Shown here in pieces: positions 1 through 8,014 of a stretch of 64,000 nucleotides of DNA. Source of the DNA: Micromonospora craterilacus. GTDB lineage: Bacteria; Actinomycetota; Actinomycetes; Mycobacteriales; Micromonosporaceae. How positions within the stretch are numbered: position 1 is the stretch's first letter; each line of letters begins with the position of its first letter. The stretch is from positions 57,137-121,136 of the forward strand of contig NZ_POTY01000001.1 of NCBI RefSeq assembly GCF_003236315.1. Reading direction: 5' to 3'. A model generated the notes under the pieces. That model was not told the DNA's origin and made no database searches. It saw nothing but the letters and a program-made list of their open reading frames with translations. Made by a program: the position numbers and the translations under genes.

Positions 1-168
1 CGGCACATCTGCCCGGGTCAGCACCTCGCCCGGCTGGAGCTGGAGGTCGCGCTCGGCCGCCTGGTCCGGCGGCTGCCCGGCCTGCGGCTGGCCGTGGCGG
101 TGGACGATCTGTCCCTGAAGGAGGACGGCAACATCTTCGGGCTGTACGCCCTGCCGGTCGCCTGGTGA
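1..168 (+). CDS. Cytochrome P450, C-terminal end only
   Basis: The window opens inside a reading frame whose first residues, RHICPGQHLARLELEVALGR, are the heme-thiolate region of a P450. The Cys at residue 4 is the axial heme ligand and is followed by the L-helix. About 55 residues remain before the TGA stop; the I-helix, ExxR motif and N-terminus lie outside the window. It is convergent with the next gene. Family membership is clear, but substrate and subfamily cannot be judged from this fragment. It could belong with the glycosyltransferase and radical SAM genes further right, though two minus-strand transcription units lie between them. Confidence 0.9.
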   Translation, partial: RHICPGQHLARLELEVALGRLVRRLPGLRLAVAVDDLSLKEDGNIFGLYALPVAW

Positions 169-201
169 CGGCACCGGGTGCCGGACCCCGTCGGCCGAGG
201 A

Positions 202-774
202 CTAGGAACGTTCGCCGATGACCTTCACCCACGCGTCGCTGATCTGGTCGGCCGTCGCCGATGCCGCCGCCATCTGCTCGGGCCCGGCCGCGGCGATCCA
301 GTCGATCGCCCGCCCCTCGGGCAGGTCACCGGCCAGGTAGTCGCCCAACGCGACCAGACCCATCTCCCAGCCCGCGCCCAGTCCCCACACCCCCGGGGCG
401 GCGTTCGGCACGATCTCTGCCGGCACCGGGGCGTGCTCCAGCTCCAGGACGGTGGCCTCGCCGTCCGGGGTGAGCCGCAGGTGGACCTCACTGCTGCCGC
501 CGCCCGACTCCCAGCTCAGGCCGATCAGGCTGGGCCGCTCGCACTGGCGGATCTCGCCACCGGCGTTGCCCTCCAGCTGGAAACGTCCACCGGCCCGCAG
601 GTCGCCGGTGATCGGCAGGAACCAGCGCACCAGACGCTGGGGATCGGTGATGGCGTCCCACAACTCCTCCGGCGACGCGTCGTAGCTGCGCCGAAGCACC
701 AGAACGTGCATGCCGCTCGGGTCGTCCCGCAGCTCGCGGTCGGTGTCCTGGAGGATATCGAATATCTTGTTCAT
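202..774 (-). CDS. AHSA1/SRPBCC-domain protein
   Basis: A protein of about 190 residues of the START/Bet v1-like SRPBCC superfamily, AHSA1 type. The opening RRSYDASPEELWDAITDP, followed by RWFLP, is the typical first strand and helix of this fold, which forms a hydrophobic ligand cavity. No enzymatic activity can be assigned. The ATG at 774 (MNKIFDILQD) is preferred, with AGGAAGG 11 bases upstream. An ATG at 783 and a GTG at 810 are in frame and would add 3 or 12 residues. These proteins often accompany ArsR repressors, but none is present here. Confidence 0.75.
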   Translation of the reverse strand: MNKIFDILQDTDRELRDDPSGMHVLVLRRSYDASPEELWDAITDPQRLVRWFLPITGDLRAGGRFQLEGNAGGEIRQCERPSLIGLSWESGGGSSEVHLRLTPDGEATVLELEHAPVPAEIVPNAAPGVWGLGAGWEMGLVALGDYLAGDLPEGRAIDWIAAAGPEQMAAASATADQISDAWVKVIGERS

Positions 775-930
775 TGCCCTCATGGCCTTCCTGCGGGTGC
801 GCGAGGTCACCGGAGCCCGTCCGGCCGCACGCCGTGGACCTTAGCAGCCATGACTTGCACAACGTCCCATTTGTACCGCGCCGGTAGCCACGAGTCGCCA
901 CGCCCGCGCCGCAGGCCGCGCGGGGGCCGG

Positions 931-1491
931 TCAGGTGGCGCCGCGGTTGGGGCGGCGCAGGAGCAGCACCAGCAGGACGAGGAGCACGAGGCCGTCGAGC
1001 GCGAGCAGGGCGGCCCCTATCGGGTCCACCCCGTGCGCGTGGGCCGCGGGCTCGGCGGCGCGCGCCGGGGCGTCGGCGGGGGCCGCGGCGCCCGGGGCGC
1101 CGACGGTGAGGCGGGCGATGCCGGAGGCGGCACGCCCGTCGCGGGTCACCACGTGGTACGCCACGGCTAGCTGGCCGGGCCGGGAGACGGTGACCTGCTG
1201 CCGCAGGCCGTCGTCCCCGTCGGACACGATCGACCCGCTGTCGAGCCGGGTCCGTTCGGCGTCGTACACGGCGATGTGCGAGCGGGTGGGGTCGGGCTGG
1301 CCGGCGACCCGGATGCGCACCGTGGTCGGCAGGTCCGGCAGGACCGCGCCGTCGGCCGGCTCCATCGCGAGCACCTCGACCGCCGTCCCCGCACCCGAGT
1401 CGGCGTCGATCCGGCCGACCAGCACGAGAACGGCCACCAGCGCCGCCATGCACAGGGCGGCGCCGGCGTAGATCCGTCCGGTGGTGGACAT
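931..1491 (-). CDS. CopC-like copper-resistance domain protein, membrane anchored
   Basis: 186 residues. An N-terminal hydrophobic segment (about residues 8-26) acts as signal or anchor. It is followed by a CopC-type beta-sandwich recognisable from PADGAVLPDLPTTVRIRVAG and the later DGRAASG. An Ala/Pro-rich linker with HAHG leads to a C-terminal transmembrane helix ending in a short basic tail. CopC domains bind copper in the periplasm or outside the cell; the usual N-terminal His ligand after signal cleavage is not obvious here, so metal binding is inferred from the family. It starts 10 bases after the stop of the upstream His-rich membrane protein, so the two are probably cotranscribed. Confidence 0.7.
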   Translation of the reverse strand: MSTTGRIYAGAALCMAALVAVLVLVGRIDADSGAGTAVEVLAMEPADGAVLPDLPTTVRIRVAGQPDPTRSHIAVYDAERTRLDSGSIVSDGDDGLRQQVTVSRPGQLAVAYHVVTRDGRAASGIARLTVGAPGAAAPADAPARAAEPAAHAHGVDPIGAALLALDGLVLLVLLVLLLRRPNRGAT

Positions 1492-1501
1492 GTCGGGCCG
1501 G

Positions 1502-2101
1502 TCAGTGCCCGGCCACCGGGGCCGGCTGCCGCGGGCCGACCACCCGGTCGGTGCGGCCGGCGCACGAGCAGCGCATCGCGGCCTGCTCGGCGGGGTTGGG
1601 GCGCAGGTGCAGGTACATCGCGATCAGCATCGGGATGAAGACGACCGAGTTGTAGAACAGGTGCAGCTCCACCCGGGGCACGACGAGTTGGAGAAGGCTC
1701 GTGGGGACCTCAGTGCCGGGGAGCCGGAAGCTGCTGTGCGCCTGGATCAGCAGCAGCGCGTGCTCGATGTGGTGCCAGAACTGCAGGGCGAGGGCGACGG
1801 TCCACCACGCCTTGGCCCGGCCAGTGAAGCCGGGCCGGAACAGGAACAGCCCGACCAGCATCACGATCGCGTACCCGTAGTGCAGCCATTCGGAGCTGAC
1901 CAGCCAGGGGAACGGCATCCCCAGGACGCCGCGCGCCTCCGGCCGCGCCCAGCCGAGCACCCAGATCTGGTACGCCTGCACCAGGTGTTCCGCCCAGTGC
2001 GCGACCACCACCGCCATGTAGATGGCAAGTGCGGCACGGTGGTACCGGCCGTTGAGAGACGCGATCAGGCCGGGAGACGCTTTGCTCGCAGCGGTTGCCA
2101 T
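1502..2101 (-). CDS. Multi-spanning membrane protein with intramembrane His motifs, function unknown
   Basis: 199 residues with four or more hydrophobic segments. Two carry clustered histidines (HWAEHLVQ near residue 35 and HHIEHALL near residue 112), a pattern that could bind copper, heme or another metal. The C-terminal tail contains CSC followed by a hydrophilic end. I do not recognise a named family. GGAGG lies four bases before the ATG and supports the start. The gene is first in a two-gene unit with the CopC-like protein, so a role in copper handling is a reasonable inference and nothing more. Confidence 0.6.
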   Translation of the reverse strand: MATAASKASPGLIASLNGRYHRAALAIYMAVVVAHWAEHLVQAYQIWVLGWARPEARGVLGMPFPWLVSSEWLHYGYAIVMLVGLFLFRPGFTGRAKAWWTVALALQFWHHIEHALLLIQAHSSFRLPGTEVPTSLLQLVVPRVELHLFYNSVVFIPMLIAMYLHLRPNPAEQAAMRCSCAGRTDRVVGPRQPAPVAGH

Positions 2102-2227
2102 GGGTCCTCCACTCCACGCCGGAAGGTGTCCACCACAACGCTAGGAACCTCGACGTCGACGCGTGTCTCTGAGCTTGCCGTGTCTGGCCCGGGCGGTCCC
2201 GTACGGCTGGCCCCACTCCCCACACGC

Positions 2228-2241
2228 TATATACCTTTAAA
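2228..2241. promoter_or_regulatory. AT-rich island in divergent promoter region
   Basis: TATATACCTTTAAA lies between the minus-strand membrane-protein gene (start 2101) and the plus-strand glycosyltransferase gene (start 2271). It is strikingly AT-rich for this genome. It could provide a -10 box (TATATA) on either strand. No convincing -35 element is visible on either side. Confidence 0.35.
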
Positions 2242-2270
2242 GCTCATCACCGGATTGCGGGAGTGAGCAC

Positions 2271-3479
2271 ATGCACCAGCGGCACATCCTCTTCGCCAAC
2301 GTCCAGGGGCACGGCCACGTCTACCCCTCGCTCGGTCTGGTGAGCGAGCTCGTCCGGCGCGGGCACCGGGTCAGCTACGTCACGACCCCGCTGTTCGCCG
2401 ACGCGGTCACCGCCGCCGGCGCCACGGTGGTGCCGTACAAGTCCGAGTTCGACACCTTCCACGTGCCCGAGGTCGTCACCCGGGAGGACGCGGAGACGCA
2501 GTTGCACCTGGTGTACGTCCGGGAGAACGAGGCGATCCTGCGCGCCGCGGAGGAGGGGCTCGACGACGACGTGCCGGACCTCGTGGTCTACGACATCTTC
2601 CCGTTCATCGCGGGACGGCTGCTGGCCACCCGGTGGCAGCGTCCGGCCGTCCGCCTCAGCGGCGGCTTCGCCGCCAACGAGCACTACTCGCTCTTCGAGG
2701 AGCTGTGGAAGAGCCACGGGCAACGCCACCCGGCGGACGTCGCGGCGGTCAACGCGGTGATCGTCGAACTGCTCGCCCGGTACGGGGTCCACACGCCGGT
2801 CCGGCAGTTCTGGAACGAGATCGAGGATCTCAACATCGTCTTCCTGCCCAAGTCCTTCCAGCCCTTCGCCGAGACCTTCGACGACGAGCGCTTCGCCTTC
2901 GTCGGACCGACGCTGACCCACCGGCCGGTGACCACCGGATGGCAGCCGCCCACCCCGGACACGCCGGTGCTGCTGGTCTCGCTGGGCAACCAGTTCAACG
3001 AGCACCCGGAGTTCTTCCGGACCTGCGCCGACGCCTTCGCCGGCACCCCCTGGCAGGTGGTGCTGGCGATCGGCGGGTTCCTCGACCCGGCCACGCTGGA
3101 GCCCCTGCCGCCGAACGCGGAGGCCCATGCCTGGATCCCGTTCCACGAGGTCCTGCCGTACGCGGACGCCTGCGTGACCCACGGCACCACCGGCGCGGTG
3201 CTGGAGTCCCTGGCCGCGGGCGTGCCGCTGGCCCTGGTGCCGCACTTCGCGACCGAGGCCGCGCCGTCGGCCCGCCGGATCGTCGAGCTGGGCCTCGGCT
3301 ACGAGCTGACGCCGGACCAGGTCGAGCCGGCCACCATCCGAGCCACTGTGGAGCGGCTGCGCGGCGACGCCGCCCTGCGGGAGCGGGTCGACCGGATGCA
3401 GCGCGAGATCCTGGCGGCGGGCGGGCCGCCGAGCGCGGCCGACCGGATCGAACGGCACCTGGAACGGGCCCGGCGCTGA
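2271..3479 (+). CDS. Macrolide-type (MGT, GT1) glycosyltransferase
   Basis: 402 residues with GT-B fold. The N-terminal motif HILFANVQGHGHVYPSLGL is the acceptor-domain start of OleD/OleI-like enzymes, with the His in GHGH as candidate catalytic base. The C-terminal donor-binding motif CVTHGTTGAVLESLAAGVPL (about residues 301-320) is followed by a PHFATEA segment. Such enzymes transfer a sugar from UDP- or dTDP-sugar to small aglycones, either as resistance by macrolide glycosylation or as biosynthetic tailoring. GGGAG lies upstream of the ATG. The radical SAM gene follows after 57 bases in the same orientation, so joint action on one small molecule is plausible. The acceptor is unknown. Confidence 0.85.
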   Translation: MHQRHILFANVQGHGHVYPSLGLVSELVRRGHRVSYVTTPLFADAVTAAGATVVPYKSEFDTFHVPEVVTREDAETQLHLVYVRENEAILRAAEEGLDDDVPDLVVYDIFPFIAGRLLATRWQRPAVRLSGGFAANEHYSLFEELWKSHGQRHPADVAAVNAVIVELLARYGVHTPVRQFWNEIEDLNIVFLPKSFQPFAETFDDERFAFVGPTLTHRPVTTGWQPPTPDTPVLLVSLGNQFNEHPEFFRTCADAFAGTPWQVVLAIGGFLDPATLEPLPPNAEAHAWIPFHEVLPYADACVTHGTTGAVLESLAAGVPLALVPHFATEAAPSARRIVELGLGYELTPDQVEPATIRATVERLRGDAALRERVDRMQREILAAGGPPSAADRIERHLERARR

Positions 3480-3536
3480 CCGTCCAGCACCGACCGTCAA
3501 CCCTCTTTCCACTTGAAGAAAAGGTAGTATCTGGCC

Positions 3537-5033
3537 ATGGGTCTTCGTGACGTCAGCGTGCTGCTGCTGTACCCACCGAACCAGACCGCGCCGGGCGCTG
3601 TGTGCAAGCCGAACGGGTCGCTCGCGTACCCGAACCTCGGTGGCGCCCTGCGGGAGCACGGTGTGCAGGTGCGGGTCTTCGACGCGTGTGTCGGCGATGG
3701 CGACGACCCGCTGGACCAGATCTTCGCCAACCCCCGGCCGCTGCCCAGCGGCTTCCTGCGTACCGGGGTGGACGACGAGCGGATCCTCCAGGTGGTGGCC
3801 GACCACGACATCGTCGGCATCACGTCGATCTTCACCGACCAGGAGTCGATGGTCCTGCACTGTGCTCGGCTGATCAAGGCCGCGTTCCCGGAGAAGATCC
3901 TCGTCTCCGGCGGCGTGAACGCACGGTCCCGGCTACCGCAGTTCTTCGGGGCCGGCTTCGACGTGGTCTGCCTCTCCGAGTCCGAGCACACCATCGTCGA
4001 CATCGTCGACATCGTCCGCCGGTCGGCCCGCCCGAGCTTCGCCGACCTGCACGGCGTGGCCTTCCTCGACGACGGGCAGATCCGGGTCAAGCCGGCTCGT
4101 TCGCAGGACGTGGTGTGGGATCTGGACACCCTGCCCATGCCCGCGTGGGATCTGCTGCCCAACGAACGCTACTGGGCGATCGCCCGGCCGCACTCCGGGC
4201 TCTTCGAGCCCGGCAAGGAGCTGCGGTACGCCACCATGATGACCTCGCTGGGCTGCCCGTTCCACTGCGCCTACTGCCACATCGCCGGCGAGCAGGAAGG
4301 CAGCCTCAGCGGCCCGATCGGCAAGTTCCGCGTCAAGTCCGACGACCGGGTCCTCGCCGAAATCGAGGCGCTGAAGAACCTCGGCGTCGACAACGTGTTC
4401 ATCGAGGACGACTCGCTGCTCGGCGACAAACGGCGTGGTCTGCGGCTGCTGGAGAAGATCCAGGGCGCCGGGGTGACCATATGCGACCTCAACGGCATCA
4501 ACCTCATCCACCTGCTCAAGCGCTGGAAGCCGGATCACGAGGTGCTGGGGGCGCTGGCCGCCGCCGGGTTCACCCAGATCAACATGCCGTTCGAGTCGGG
4601 CAACCTGCGGATCATCCGCAAGTACGCCAGCAACAAGATCAATATTGAGAAGGCCGACCTGGTGGGGCTGATCGTCGCCATGAAGGAGTACGGCTTCCAG
4701 ATCTACGGCAACTACATGATGGGCTATCCGGACGAGACGCTGGAGGAGATCGAGCGGACGATCGCGGTCGCCCGCGAACACGTCTCGTACGGCCTGGACG
4801 CGGCGAACTTCTTCCTCGTGGTACCCCTGCCGGGCGCTCCTCTGTTCGAGATGGCGATCGCCGGCGGGCACATCAGCCCGGACTTCGACCCGGACATGAT
4901 GAACATCTACAACGCCAACATGACCGGCACGCTGGTGCCGTCGAAGGTCCTGGAGGAGCTGCGCGCCCGCGCCTGGGAGGAGGTCAACTCCTCGACCTGG
5001 AAGAACGCCAAGAAGGCATGGGCGGCCACCTGA
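3537..5033 (+). CDS. Radical SAM enzyme with N-terminal cobalamin-binding-like domain
   Basis: 498 residues. The N-terminal 190 residues form a Rossmann-like region of the B12-binding type seen in BchE-like class B radical SAM enzymes. LLYPPN at the start and ITSIFTD and VSGGVNA later fit this fold; no DxHxxG motif is seen, as in many class B members. The radical SAM core carries GCPFHCAYC, giving C240, C244 and C247 of a CxxxCxxC cluster, followed by EDDSLLGD and GNYMMGYPDET. Members methylate, cyclise or rearrange unactivated carbon. It follows a glycosyltransferase and ends just before a strong hairpin terminator, so the two genes probably form a unit. Substrate is unknown. Confidence 0.85.
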   Translation: MGLRDVSVLLLYPPNQTAPGAVCKPNGSLAYPNLGGALREHGVQVRVFDACVGDGDDPLDQIFANPRPLPSGFLRTGVDDERILQVVADHDIVGITSIFTDQESMVLHCARLIKAAFPEKILVSGGVNARSRLPQFFGAGFDVVCLSESEHTIVDIVDIVRRSARPSFADLHGVAFLDDGQIRVKPARSQDVVWDLDTLPMPAWDLLPNERYWAIARPHSGLFEPGKELRYATMMTSLGCPFHCAYCHIAGEQEGSLSGPIGKFRVKSDDRVLAEIEALKNLGVDNVFIEDDSLLGDKRRGLRLLEKIQGAGVTICDLNGINLIHLLKRWKPDHEVLGALAAAGFTQINMPFESGNLRIIRKYASNKINIEKADLVGLIVAMKEYGFQIYGNYMMGYPDETLEEIERTIAVAREHVSYGLDAANFFLVVPLPGAPLFEMAIAGGHISPDFDPDMMNIYNANMTGTLVPSKVLEELRARAWEEVNSSTWKNAKKAWAAT

Positions 5034-5061
5034 CCTCACCCTGGACGCCGAGGGGAAAAGG

Positions 5062-5097
5062 ACCGAGGTTGCCGCACGGGGGGACGGCAACCTCGGT
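5062..5097. terminator. Hairpin terminator
   Basis: A perfect 13-bp stem (ACCGAGGTTGCCG pairing with CGGCAACCTCGGT) closes a 10-base loop, 28 bases after the radical SAM stop codon. There is no U-tract, as is common for actinobacterial intrinsic terminators. Confidence 0.8.
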
Positions 5098-5277
5098 GAG
5101 TGCACGATACGTCGATGCCGGCTCGGCCGCCACCGGAACCTTGCACCCTGAATCAGCGGGAAGGCAGAGTGTCCAGAAGAAACTGAATGCTCCTCGTTGG
5201 CAGCATTCGTCGCTGCAACGGCCAGGTACGCTCTTGCCGGGCACCTGACCGGCACGCGCCCGAGGAGATGAGCAGCG

Positions 5278-6300
5278 ATCCTCCCCGCCGAGACTCTTGA
5301 CCTGGCGTACCTACCAGAGCCTGACCGATTCGGCGTCTGGCACGACATCATTTCCCGGGGCACGGCGCCGGCGCGTTTCAGCAGCCCACACGCGGACAAT
5401 TTCACCGGCTTCGCGCGGGTGGTGGAACTGGGGGTGTCGCGGCTCATCTCGTTCCGCTATCCGGCGATCGAGATGGCCCGTACGGAGCGGATGATCCGGC
5501 AGGACGACCCGCAGATGTACGAACTTGCCCTCCCCCTCACCGGCGACAGTGCTCTCATCCAGGAGCGCCGCCAGTGCGTCGTCAAGACGACTGAGTTCAC
5601 CTTCCTCAGCACCTCACGCCCATACGAGTGCCGGCACTTCCCGCGGCAGGAAGCGCCGACCACGGCGGCATCGGCCGCCGCACAGCCGCCCACGTCGAAG
5701 ACCATCGCTGTGCTCGTCCCGCAGTCGGCGATCCCGCTGCCGCAGAGCAAGGTCAAGCAGTTGCTCGCCCGACCACTACCGACCGAGGGCATGGCGTCCC
5801 TGCTCGCGCAGTTCCTCCTACAGATCACGACGCACCCCGAGCGGTTCCGGGCGACGGACGCCGGGCGGTTGGACGGCATGGCCCTTGACCTGATCTCGGC
5901 GACGCTGGCCCAACATCTCGACCTGGAAAGTGCCCTCCCGGTCGAGGTGCAGCAGCAGGCGCTCCGGGCACGCATCGACGCGTTCATCGAGCAGCACCTG
6001 GGCGACGTCGACCTGAGCGCACGTACCATCGCCGCCGCCCATCACATCTCCGTGCGCACCCTGTACCGGTTGTGGGAGGGCGAAGACACCACTGTCACCG
6101 ACCTGATCCGCCGCCGTCGACTGGACCGATGCCGGCGCGACCTGCAGAACCCGCTCCTGGCCAGCCAGTCCATCTACGCCATCGCCGCCCGCTGGGGATT
6201 GACCGAGAAGTCCACCTTCGCGCGACTGTTCAAGGCGACCTACGGCACCTCGCCGCAGTCCTACCGACAGCAGCAACCGGCACCCGGGCCGCAACGCTGA
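5278..6300 (+). CDS. AraC-family regulator, 5' end apparently frameshifted
   Basis: The C-terminal 100 residues hold two AraC helix-turn-helix motifs (LSARTIAAAHHISVRTLYRL, then SIYAIAARWGLTEKSTFARL and YGTSPQSYR). The upstream region resembles the AraC_binding_2 sensory domain: codons from 5281 read LDLAYLPEPDRFGVWHDIIS and then join the rest of the protein. That frame has no ATG, GTG or TTG between its preceding stop (5269-5271) and the GTG at 5419, which would remove the first third of the domain. An ATG at 5268 in another frame would give MSSDPPAETLDLAYLPEPDR if the C4 run at 5283-5286 were C3. So the start is either non-canonical (ATC 5278), a truncated GTG 5419, or hidden by a one-base frameshift. 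It lies upstream of the terpene operon, a likely but unproven target. Confidence 0.7.
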   Translation: MLPAETLDLAYLPEPDRFGVWHDIISRGTAPARFSSPHADNFTGFARVVELGVSRLISFRYPAIEMARTERMIRQDDPQMYELALPLTGDSALIQERRQCVVKTTEFTFLSTSRPYECRHFPRQEAPTTAASAAAQPPTSKTIAVLVPQSAIPLPQSKVKQLLARPLPTEGMASLLAQFLLQITTHPERFRATDAGRLDGMALDLISATLAQHLDLESALPVEVQQQALRARIDAFIEQHLGDVDLSARTIAAAHHISVRTLYRLWEGEDTTVTDLIRRRRLDRCRRDLQNPLLASQSIYAIAARWGLTEKSTFARLFKATYGTSPQSYRQQQPAPGPQR

Positions 6301-6570
6301 CGCCGCCGCAGCCGGGCGTCGCTGCCGCCACCGCCTCATAGCAGTCCGACGGGCACCTGCGGGTGTCTCGGGGCCCTGGCATCCGCTGACCCCACCAACC
6401 GCCCTGGCCGGTCGACTGTCCGACGGCCAACCGTCCGACTGAGCGGACACTCAGCCGGACGGGTGGTTGAGGTCGAGGTCACGGCCACTTGGCAAGGCCG
6501 AGTGACGAAGTCAATCACCCATTGCAATGCTACCCACACGAATTGCACACTGAGGGTCTCTTAAGGCTGA

Positions 6571-6591
6571 CAGTTGCGCGATCCGCAACTG
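6571..6591. promoter_or_regulatory. Palindrome in leader of the diterpene operon
   Basis: Perfect 8-bp arms CAGTTGCG and CGCAACTG around CGATC, ending 30 bases before the GTG start of the P450 gene. The rest of the 321-base gap 6301-6621 has two similar ATTGCA-containing words (6522-6530 and 6540-6548) and no clear -35/-10 pair. The palindrome could be an operator or a leader hairpin. Confidence 0.5.
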
Positions 6592-6621
6592 CCAGACCTG
6601 GGCAGAAGGGGAGGGTCCACT

Positions 6622-8004
6622 GTGGCAGTGCCGGAGGCGAGACCAGGAGCCAGAGGCAAGACCATTCCTGTGTGGACGGCGCTGCCTCAGGCGATCCGCG
6701 GCGCACACCAAGCGCTTGTCGACGTCGGCAACGCGTCCGGGGGTGAGGTCGTCCGTCTCGGGCTGGGAGTTTCAAGCCCGTACCTCGTGACCAACCCCGA
6801 GCACGTACAGCAGATCCTGCAGGACAGGGCGGCCAACTACCCGCGGGGCGACGACACCGCGCTGTGGCGCTCGGTGCGCAAGCTCGTCGGCGATGGCATC
6901 CTCGCCGAAGGCGACACCTGGATGGCCTCTCGCAAGACGTTGGCCCCGCTGTTCCGGCGGGGTCGCATCGACGGGCTGACCGACACGATGGCCGACGCGA
7001 TCGACGAGGCGACCAGCCGGCTCGACGAGGTGGCCGGTACGGGCACCGTCGTCGACATCGGCGCCGAACTGTCCCGCATCGTCTGCGCCGCCATCATGAG
7101 GGTGTTCTTCGACTCCCGGGTGTCCGTCGACGACGCGCTCCGCATCATGGCGGCGCAGGAGGCCATCGTCACCGCCATGGCGCCACGGATCCTCGCCCCC
7201 TTCGTGCCGTGGTGGGTTCCGATGCCGGGCGACCGTCGTTTCCACCGCGCCGTGCAGACCATCGACGACATCCTGCTCCCCGTCCTCCGTGAGGCGCTGC
7301 GCCAGCCAGGCGACGGCGACGATGTGCTGTCGACCCTGGCCCGCGCCCGACGCGACGGGCAACCGCTGACCGAGCGGCAGATGCGCGACGATCTGGTCTC
7401 CATGGTCGCGGTCACCACCGAGACAAGTTATGTCGTGTTGACCTGGCTGTGGCCGGTCCTCGCCAACCATCCGGACGTCGCGAGCCGGCTGTACGCCGAG
7501 ATCAACGACGTCGTCGACGGCGGCCCGGTCCGCGCCGAGCACCTGCCTCAGCTGACGTACACCAAGATGGTCCTGGACGAACTCCTGCGTCTGTACCCCG
7601 CCGGCTGGATCGTCCCGCGCCGCGCGGTGGCGGCGGATGTGCTGGGCGGCGTGCGGATCGACAAGGGCGCAACGGTGATCCTCTCCCCCTACGCCACCCA
7701 GCGCATGACGGCCTACTGGGGTCCAGACGCCGAGGACTTCGACCCGGAACGGTTCGCCCCGGGGCGCGCCGACACGGAGCGGCACCGCCAGGCCTACTAC
7801 CCGTTCGGCATCGGAATGCACCGGTGCCTGGGGGAGCATCTGTTCCACCTGGAAGCTTTGTTGATCGTGGCGAGCTTGTTGAGTAAGTTCGATTTCACGC
7901 TGACCGACGAGTCAGTGCCGGGACCAAGGGTCGCCGCGTCGCTGCGTCCACGACGGAGGGTTGAGCTGACCTTGACACGTCTTGAGCGTTCCGTCGCGCG
8001 GTAG
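6622..8004 (+). CDS. Cytochrome P450 of the diterpene operon
   Basis: 460 residues. Visible motifs are the I-helix region VAVTTETSYVVLTW (the usual AGxET glycine is absent), the K-helix DELLRLYP (ExxR), FDPERF, and the heme-binding loop FGIGMHRCLGEHLF with its ligand Cys. It is a soluble class I bacterial P450 needing ferredoxin and reductase, neither of which is encoded nearby. Start GTG 6622 follows GGAGG by seven bases; an earlier ATG at 6574 is in frame but overlaps the palindrome and has no good ribosome site. Eleven bases separate its stop from the terpene synthase start, so it most likely oxidises the hydrocarbon made by the next two enzymes. The layout resembles the P450/class I/class II operon described for isopimaradiene-type diterpenes in Salinispora. 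Confidence 0.88.
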   Translation: MAVPEARPGARGKTIPVWTALPQAIRGAHQALVDVGNASGGEVVRLGLGVSSPYLVTNPEHVQQILQDRAANYPRGDDTALWRSVRKLVGDGILAEGDTWMASRKTLAPLFRRGRIDGLTDTMADAIDEATSRLDEVAGTGTVVDIGAELSRIVCAAIMRVFFDSRVSVDDALRIMAAQEAIVTAMAPRILAPFVPWWVPMPGDRRFHRAVQTIDDILLPVLREALRQPGDGDDVLSTLARARRDGQPLTERQMRDDLVSMVAVTTETSYVVLTWLWPVLANHPDVASRLYAEINDVVDGGPVRAEHLPQLTYTKMVLDELLRLYPAGWIVPRRAVAADVLGGVRIDKGATVILSPYATQRMTAYWGPDAEDFDPERFAPGRADTERHRQAYYPFGIGMHRCLGEHLFHLEALLIVASLLSKFDFTLTDESVPGPRVAASLRPRRRVELTLTRLERSVAR

Positions 8005-8014
8005 GAGCCCATAC

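Noticed and set aside
2247..3860. Long minus-strand open frame (537 codons) opposite the glycosyltransferase
   Set aside because: It is the antisense shadow of a well-supported GT1 gene, with composition of a high-GC shadow frame and no recognisable domain.
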